Source: Actinoallomurus spadix (lineage in GTDB: Bacteria > Actinomycetota > Actinomycetes > Streptosporangiales > Streptosporangiaceae). Taken from it: 64,000 nucleotides of DNA. The DNA lies in the NCBI RefSeq assembly GCF_024055725.1, contig NZ_JAMXMX010000018.1, positions 93,560-157,559 of the forward strand. The letters run 5' to 3'. The notes beneath the pieces were generated by a model. That model ran no database searches, had not been told where the DNA came from, and saw only the letters and a program-made list of their open reading frames with translations. Position numbers and translations under genes: made by a program. The first letter of the stretch is position 1. Each line of letters begins with the position of its first letter. Positions 60,330 to 64,000 of this stretch are shown piece after piece.

Positions 60330-60719
60330 GTGGCGGCGAATCAGGAGACCGTGCGGGTCGATGTGTGGATCTGGTCGGTGCGGCTCGTCAAGACCCGCTC
60401 GCTGGCCACGGCCGCCTGCCGGGCCGGCCACGTCCGGGTCAACGACGAGCGCGTCAAGCCCGCCACCGCCGTGAAGCCCGGAGACGAGGTCCGCGTGCGC
60501 CTGGCCGGCCGCGAACGAGTCGTCATCGTGCGCCGCGTCGTGCGCAAACGCGTCGGCGCGCCGGTCGCCGTCGAGTGCTACACCGACCACAGCCCGCCGC
60601 CGCCCCCGCGGGAGGCCCTGCTCCCGATCGCGCGCCGCCAGCGCGGCGCCGGACGCCCCACCAAGCGCGACCGCCGCGAGATCGAGCGGCTGCTCGGCCG
60701 CCGCACCGGCCGCGGCTGA
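60330..60719 (+). CDS. S4-domain RNA-binding protein (Hsp15-like)
   Basis: A 129-residue protein with an S4 domain in the first ~65 residues (VRVDVWIWSVRLVKTRSLA, CRAGHVRVNDERV, VKPGDEVRVR) and a basic tail. Relatives such as Hsp15 bind the free 50S subunit carrying a nascent chain. GTG 60330 is supported by the leaderless -10. Converges on the PQQ-like gene across a triplicated junction. Confidence 0.92.
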   Translation: MAANQETVRVDVWIWSVRLVKTRSLATAACRAGHVRVNDERVKPATAVKPGDEVRVRLAGRERVVIVRRVVRKRVGAPVAVECYTDHSPPPPPREALLPIARRQRGAGRPTKRDRREIERLLGRRTGRG

Positions 60720-60924
60720 GCGCGCCGCGGATGCGGCGGGTCGCGTCAGCGCGCGCCGACGGCGGCGACCCCGTGCGTCGTCCGCTGAGCGCGCCGCGTA
60801 TCCCGGCCAGGCCGCGCGTCAGCGCACGCCGATGGCAGTGACCCCGTCGTCCGCTGAGCGTGCCGTGTGTTTCGCGGTCAGGCCGCGCGTCAGCGTACGC
60901 CGACCGCGGTGACCCCGTGCATGG
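60715..60924. repeat. 69-bp triplication of a gene junction
   Basis: Units begin at 60715, 60784 and 60853 (each with GCTGAGCG). The first contains the S4 gene stop codon; the last contains the PQQ-like gene's 3' end and stop (60890-60892). The words CGCGTCAGCG and GACCCCGT recur in all three, with small internal indels. Confidence 0.85.
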
Positions 60925-62281
60925 TCGGCACGAGGACGAGCGACCCGGCGAGGGTCGGCGAGGCGAACCGGCTGACCTCCCCGACCCGGCGCGAGACCAG
61001 CGAACGCCCGTCGGACTCCGCCAGGGCGTGCAGGACCCCGGCGTCGGTGTCGAGGGTCCACACCGCGCCGCCGCCGACCACCGGTGAACCCTTGACGTTC
61101 CCCGGCGCCCGCCAGACCCGGCGCAGGTCGCCGCTCCCGGTGACGTCCACGCGCTGCAGGCCGTCCTGGCAGGGCAGGAAGATCGCGGAGCCGTCCCGCG
61201 CCATGCCGCCGAAGGAGACGCAGCCGCGCAGGGAGGCGCGCTGCCCGCCGATGCCGCCGAGGTCGCGGCCGTCGAGCAGGTAGACGTCGCCCGTCTTCCC
61301 CGCGATCACGACCCGGCCGCCGGGAAGCAGGAGCGGACCGGTCGAACCGAGGTCCTGGTCCTCGCTGTTCTCCGAGCCCCAGTTCTCCGGCGCGAAGTAC
61401 GACAGGCGGCGGGACAGGTCGGGGGAGAGCCGCAGCACCGAGTCGCTGCCGTCGTACGCCCCGCCCAGACTCGCGCCGTTCCCGACGGCCACGTACACGT
61501 CGCCGGACGCGCCGACGGCCGGGCCGGACGGCGCCCACATGCCGCCCATCCGGCGCGTGGGGACCGCGTAGGAGGTCACGCCCTTCCCGCCATCGGTACG
61601 CGCGGCGGCGAGGTAGCCGACGTAGTTCCCGCAGTCGCCGGCGAGACCGCCGAACGGGACGTACACCCGGCCGCCGGCGACCGCGAGGGCGCCGCGCTGC
61701 TGCTCGGCCGCGCGGTCCCGGCCGGCCGCGACGTCGAGGTCACGGGTGAGGCGGACGCGTCCGTCCGCGGCGTTCAGGCCGACGAGGGTGTGCCGCACGC
61801 CGGTCGTCTCGGTCGCGACGAAGACGGTGCGCGTGCCCGGGTCGTACGCCGGGGTGCCCGTGATCCCGAGCGGGTCGATGTTGCCGCAGGGCAGCGCGGA
61901 CCGGGGCACGGGCGTGCCGAGATGCCGCTGCCAGACCCGCCGCCCCGTCGCGAGGTCCAGCGCGTAGACGGTGTCGTTCTCCGTGGCGGCGTAGGCGGTG
62001 CCGCCCACGACGATCGGCTGGCCGTACACCGCCCCGTCGAGCCTCGCCGTCCACGCGTCGCCGAGCGTGCGCGGCGCGGGGAAGCCGGCGGCGAACCCCG
62101 CCCGGTCGTTCGAACCGTGGTACGTCGGCCAGGACGCCGCCGCGCGCCCGGGCGCCGAGGAGCTCCCGGCGGGTCCGCCGGGTGCGGGCGAGGCGGTGTC
62201 CGCCCGGGATCCGTCCCCCGGACCGCACGCCGTCGCGGCGATGAGGACGATCAGTGCGGTGCCGTACGCGACCCTGCCCAT
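60890..62281 (-). CDS. PQQ-like beta-propeller lipoprotein
   Basis: A 463-residue exported lipoprotein; lipobox IAATAC gives Cys19. After a Ser/Pro/Gly-rich stalk, repeats with conserved words (TVYALDLATGRRVWQRHLG; TAYAATE; DVYLLDGRDLGG) form a PQQ/quinoprotein-type propeller, usually a scaffold rather than a PQQ enzyme in such lipoproteins. ATG 62281 is chosen because it gives a proper lipoprotein signal. Role unknown. Confidence 0.88.
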   Translation of the reverse strand: MGRVAYGTALIVLIAATACGPGDGSRADTASPAPGGPAGSSSAPGRAAASWPTYHGSNDRAGFAAGFPAPRTLGDAWTARLDGAVYGQPIVVGGTAYAATENDTVYALDLATGRRVWQRHLGTPVPRSALPCGNIDPLGITGTPAYDPGTRTVFVATETTGVRHTLVGLNAADGRVRLTRDLDVAAGRDRAAEQQRGALAVAGGRVYVPFGGLAGDCGNYVGYLAAARTDGGKGVTSYAVPTRRMGGMWAPSGPAVGASGDVYVAVGNGASLGGAYDGSDSVLRLSPDLSRRLSYFAPENWGSENSEDQDLGSTGPLLLPGGRVVIAGKTGDVYLLDGRDLGGIGGQRASLRGCVSFGGMARDGSAIFLPCQDGLQRVDVTGSGDLRRVWRAPGNVKGSPVVGGGAVWTLDTDAGVLHALAESDGRSLVSRRVGEVSRFASPTLAGSLVLVPTMHGVTAVGVR

Positions 62282-62370
62282 GGGCCCATTCTCACCGCCC
62301 GCGGCCGCGGTCACACGGCGATCGGCGCGAAGAGGCTCCGACCGCTCCGCGGCCCCGTCGAGGGGACGGC

Positions 62371-62736
62371 TCAGCGGGGTCCGGGCAGCGCCGCTTCGGG
62401 CCGCAGGTGGAGCATGGTCGTCGTCCCGTCCTCGGCGACGATCCGGATGTCGGACTGCCCGGGCGCCGGCACGGCCGCGTCGACCTCGACGGGACGGCGG
62501 ATCATGCGGCGGAGCAGGACCGGAGACCGCGCCGAGTTGCCGCCGACCCCGATGACGATCACGTCGTCCTTCCGGTCGTACGAGGCGTAGTTGAACGGCA
62601 GGTGCTCGGTCTCGTACTGGTCGCCGACGTCCGTGTCGAACAGTTCGATGGCGGTGTTGTCGCCGCAGTGGTCCGCGCTCAGCTGGTCGAAGAAACCGGC
62701 CCAGCCGTTCCGGTCGATCATCTTCGGGTCTGTCAT
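62371..62736 (-). CDS. DUF5335-like conserved protein
   Basis: A 121-residue soluble protein with DRNGWAGFFDQLSADHCG near the N-terminus and a beta-rich body (LPFNYASYDRKDDVIVIGVG). It fits the DUF5335 family, function unknown. ATG 62736 lies 5 bp after the PAP2 stop, and its ribosome site GAAGG is inside that gene, so the two are co-transcribed. Confidence 0.8.
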   Translation of the reverse strand: MTDPKMIDRNGWAGFFDQLSADHCGDNTAIELFDTDVGDQYETEHLPFNYASYDRKDDVIVIGVGGNSARSPVLLRRMIRRPVEVDAAVPAPGQSDIRIVAEDGTTTMLHLRPEAALPGPR

Positions 62737-62741
62737 CTCGA

Positions 62742-63275
62742 TCACCTTCGTCTCTTTTCCGGGATGAGGCCGTGGACGGCCAGGGCGACCGTGACGCCCA
62801 TGGCGGCGCCGGTCGCCACGTCCCCGGGGTAGTGCGCTCCGGTGTAGACGCGGGAGTAGGCGACCAGCGAGGCCAGCGCCGCGACCGGAACGCTCACCGG
62901 CCACGGCGCCTCGCACACCAGCGTCGCCGCGAAGGCCGCCGCGCCCGCGCTGTGCCCCGACGGGAAGCCGGGCGAGTCGGGCACCCGGCCCGGCCGCCGC
63001 CCGCTCAGCGCCTCCGGAGGGCGCTCCCGGTCGAACACATAGAGCCGCACGCCGTTGGCCAGTGTTCCCGCGACGCACATCGCCAGCGCCGCACGCCCGG
63101 CGGCGCGCCGTGATCGCCGGCCGCCGCCGGCCCGCAGGGCGGCCGCGATGAGCCACCACACGAGAAGCTGGTCGGCGAGGCGCGAGGCCCGCGGCATGAC
63201 CTCGTCCAGTGCCGCGCAGCCGGCTGAGGTCACCGCCCGCATCACGCGCTCGTCGGCCCGGTGCACCCACCGCAC
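62742..63275 (-). CDS. PAP2-family membrane phosphatase
   Basis: A 177-residue protein with about five helices. Phosphatase motifs are VFDRERP (first, with Arg near the usual Lys position), [13 protein letters not shown] (second) and [16 protein letters not shown] (third, with catalytic His). Family members dephosphorylate lipid phosphates such as undecaprenyl-PP or phosphatidate. GTG 63275 starts it. It is upstream of and coupled to the DUF5335 gene, divergent from ctaD. Confidence 0.9.
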   Translation of the reverse strand: MRWVHRADERVMRAVTSAGCAALDEVMPRASRLADQLLVWWLIAAALRAGGGRRSRRAAGRAALAMCVAGTLANGVRLYVFDRERPPEALSGRRPGRVPDSPGFPSGHSAGAAAFAATLVCEAPWPVSVPVAALASLVAYSRVYTGAHYPGDVATGAAMGVTVALAVHGLIPEKRRR

Positions 63276-63432
63276 CCGTCTCCCCTCCGTCCTGCGACCC
63301 GTACCTCCGCTGAGGGCCTACCCCGAGCGGCCGCCCGGATGCGGAGACCGGCTGTTTGGGCGTCCTTTGAGTGGAAAGCAGGCTGGTACGGCCCCGGCGG
63401 GCCGGTCGGTCGCAGGTGGGCGGAGGGTACGC

Positions 63433-64000
63433 ATGGCGACGGTCGAGGATCGGGTCCGGACTCCGACCGGCGAGGTGCTGAAGGAGCATTCGCTGGGCAG
63501 CCGTATCGGGGATGTGCTGGGGACGACCGATCACAAGGTGGTCGGTTATCTGTATCTGGGGACGTCGTTCGCGTTCTTCCTGGCCGGCGGGCTGATGGCG
63601 ATGTTCATGCGGGCGGAGTTGCTGCAGCCGGGCCTGCAGGTGATGGGCGCGCATGTGTACGACCAGTTGTTCACGATCCATGGCACGGTGATGTTGCTGT
63701 TGTTCGCGACGCCGACGTTCGCGGGGTTCGCCAACGTCCTGGTGCCGTTGCAGATCGGCGCGCCCGACGTCGCCTTCCCCCGCCTCAACGCGCTCAGCTA
63801 CTACCTCTTCCTGTTCGGCGGGCTGATGGTGCTGGGGGGTTTCCTCGCACCCGGAGGCGCGGCGGCGTTCGGGTGGTTCGCCTACACGCCGCTGTCGGAC
63901 TCCGTACGGTCCCCGGGCGCCGGCGGGGACCTGTGGGCGATGGGGCTGATCCTGTCCGGCATGGGCACCATCCTGACCAGCGTGAACCTGATCACCACGG
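63433..64000 (+). CDS. ctaD: Cytochrome c oxidase subunit I (aa3 type), 3' end cut by window edge
   Basis: The first 189 codons of Cta[19 protein letters not shown], then the heme a His in [19 protein letters not shown] and [23 protein letters not shown] 63433 follows GGAGGG. ctaC, which precedes ctaD in most actinobacterial loci, is not upstream; the neighbour is PAP2. Codons change from mostly G/T-ending (TTG, GGT, TAT) before ~63740 to mostly C-ending after. This may be an extra copy. Downstream is not visible. Confidence 0.95.
   Translation, partial: MATVEDRVRTPTGEVLKEHSLGSRIGDVLGTTDHKVVGYLYLGTSFAFFLAGGLMAMFMRAELLQPGLQVMGAHVYDQLFTIHGTVMLLLFATPTFAGFANVLVPLQIGAPDVAFPRLNALSYYLFLFGGLMVLGGFLAPGGAAAFGWFAYTPLSDSVRSPGAGGDLWAMGLILSGMGTILTSVNLITT

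Overview
The window is 64 kb of very GC-rich DNA (roughly 72% by eye) with strong G/C preference at third codon positions, many GTG starts, and families typical of filamentous actinobacteria: tandem Ser/Thr kinases, an RsbW-like anti-sigma factor, NarL-type two-component pairs, ROK, LacI and DeoR regulators, an ABC sugar importer without its own ATPase, and ricin-domain secreted hydrolases. A Streptosporangiales or related actinomycete chromosome is the best guess; genus cannot be fixed from sequence alone. No rRNA, tRNA, CRISPR array, insertion sequence or prophage was recognised.

Layout. 1-5.5 kb: a partial lysyl-phosphatidylglycerol-synthase-like membrane protein, two tandem paralogous Ser/Thr kinases and an anti-sigma ATPase. 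5.5-16.4 kb: two-component signalling (one classical pair; one soluble kinase flanked by two NarL regulators), a membrane-anchored esterase, a P450, a DeoR regulator and a CaiB-type CoA-transferase behind a perfect palindrome. 16.4-20.9 kb: an orphan sensor kinase coupled to a HAD phosphatase, and a divergent ROK regulator/MFS transporter pair. 20.9-31.3 kb: a glycan-utilisation locus with a secreted ricin-domain hydrolase, LacI regulator, ABC importer, (alpha/alpha)6 hydrolase and GH127 beta-L-arabinofuranosidase-like enzyme. Copies of the palindrome CGAACCGGTTCG lie in both control regions. 31.3-36.3 kb: envelope genes (holin-like protein, vWA lipoprotein with a histidine phosphatase, RodZ-tail-like protein, CopC with a membrane partner). 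36.3-40.4 kb: a secreted operon with an EEP hydrolase, NamZ-type exo-muramidase and beta-lactamase-fold hydrolase that resembles the Bacillus MurNAc-salvage enzymes. 40.4-45.1 kb: a yybP-ykoY Mn riboswitch before a TerC exporter, a diacylglycerol kinase, and an ArsR-type regulator with its operator and target hydrolase. 45.2-54.4 kb: Tex, small conserved proteins, an 888-residue multidomain AAA protein, topoisomerase IB, and several gene remnants. 54.4-64 kb: MBL hydrolase, SDR, RecQ, a cation exchanger, Ppx/GppA, an S4 protein, a PQQ-like lipoprotein, PAP2, and the start of ctaD.

Patterns across the window. Several genes have a TANNNT box only 6-9 nt before the start codon, as expected for leaderless transcripts. 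Short tandem arrays sit at or just beyond the stop codons of four minus-strand genes (P450, SDR, RecQ, PQQ-like), and two more arrays lie inside the GH127 gene. Small remnants of Tex, dienelactone hydrolase, LysR and alcohol dehydrogenase genes mark local decay. The most distinctive protein is the fusion at 48.7-51.3 kb: a possibly Fic-derived N-terminus, a degenerate P-loop module and an intact CbbX/SpoVK-type AAA domain.
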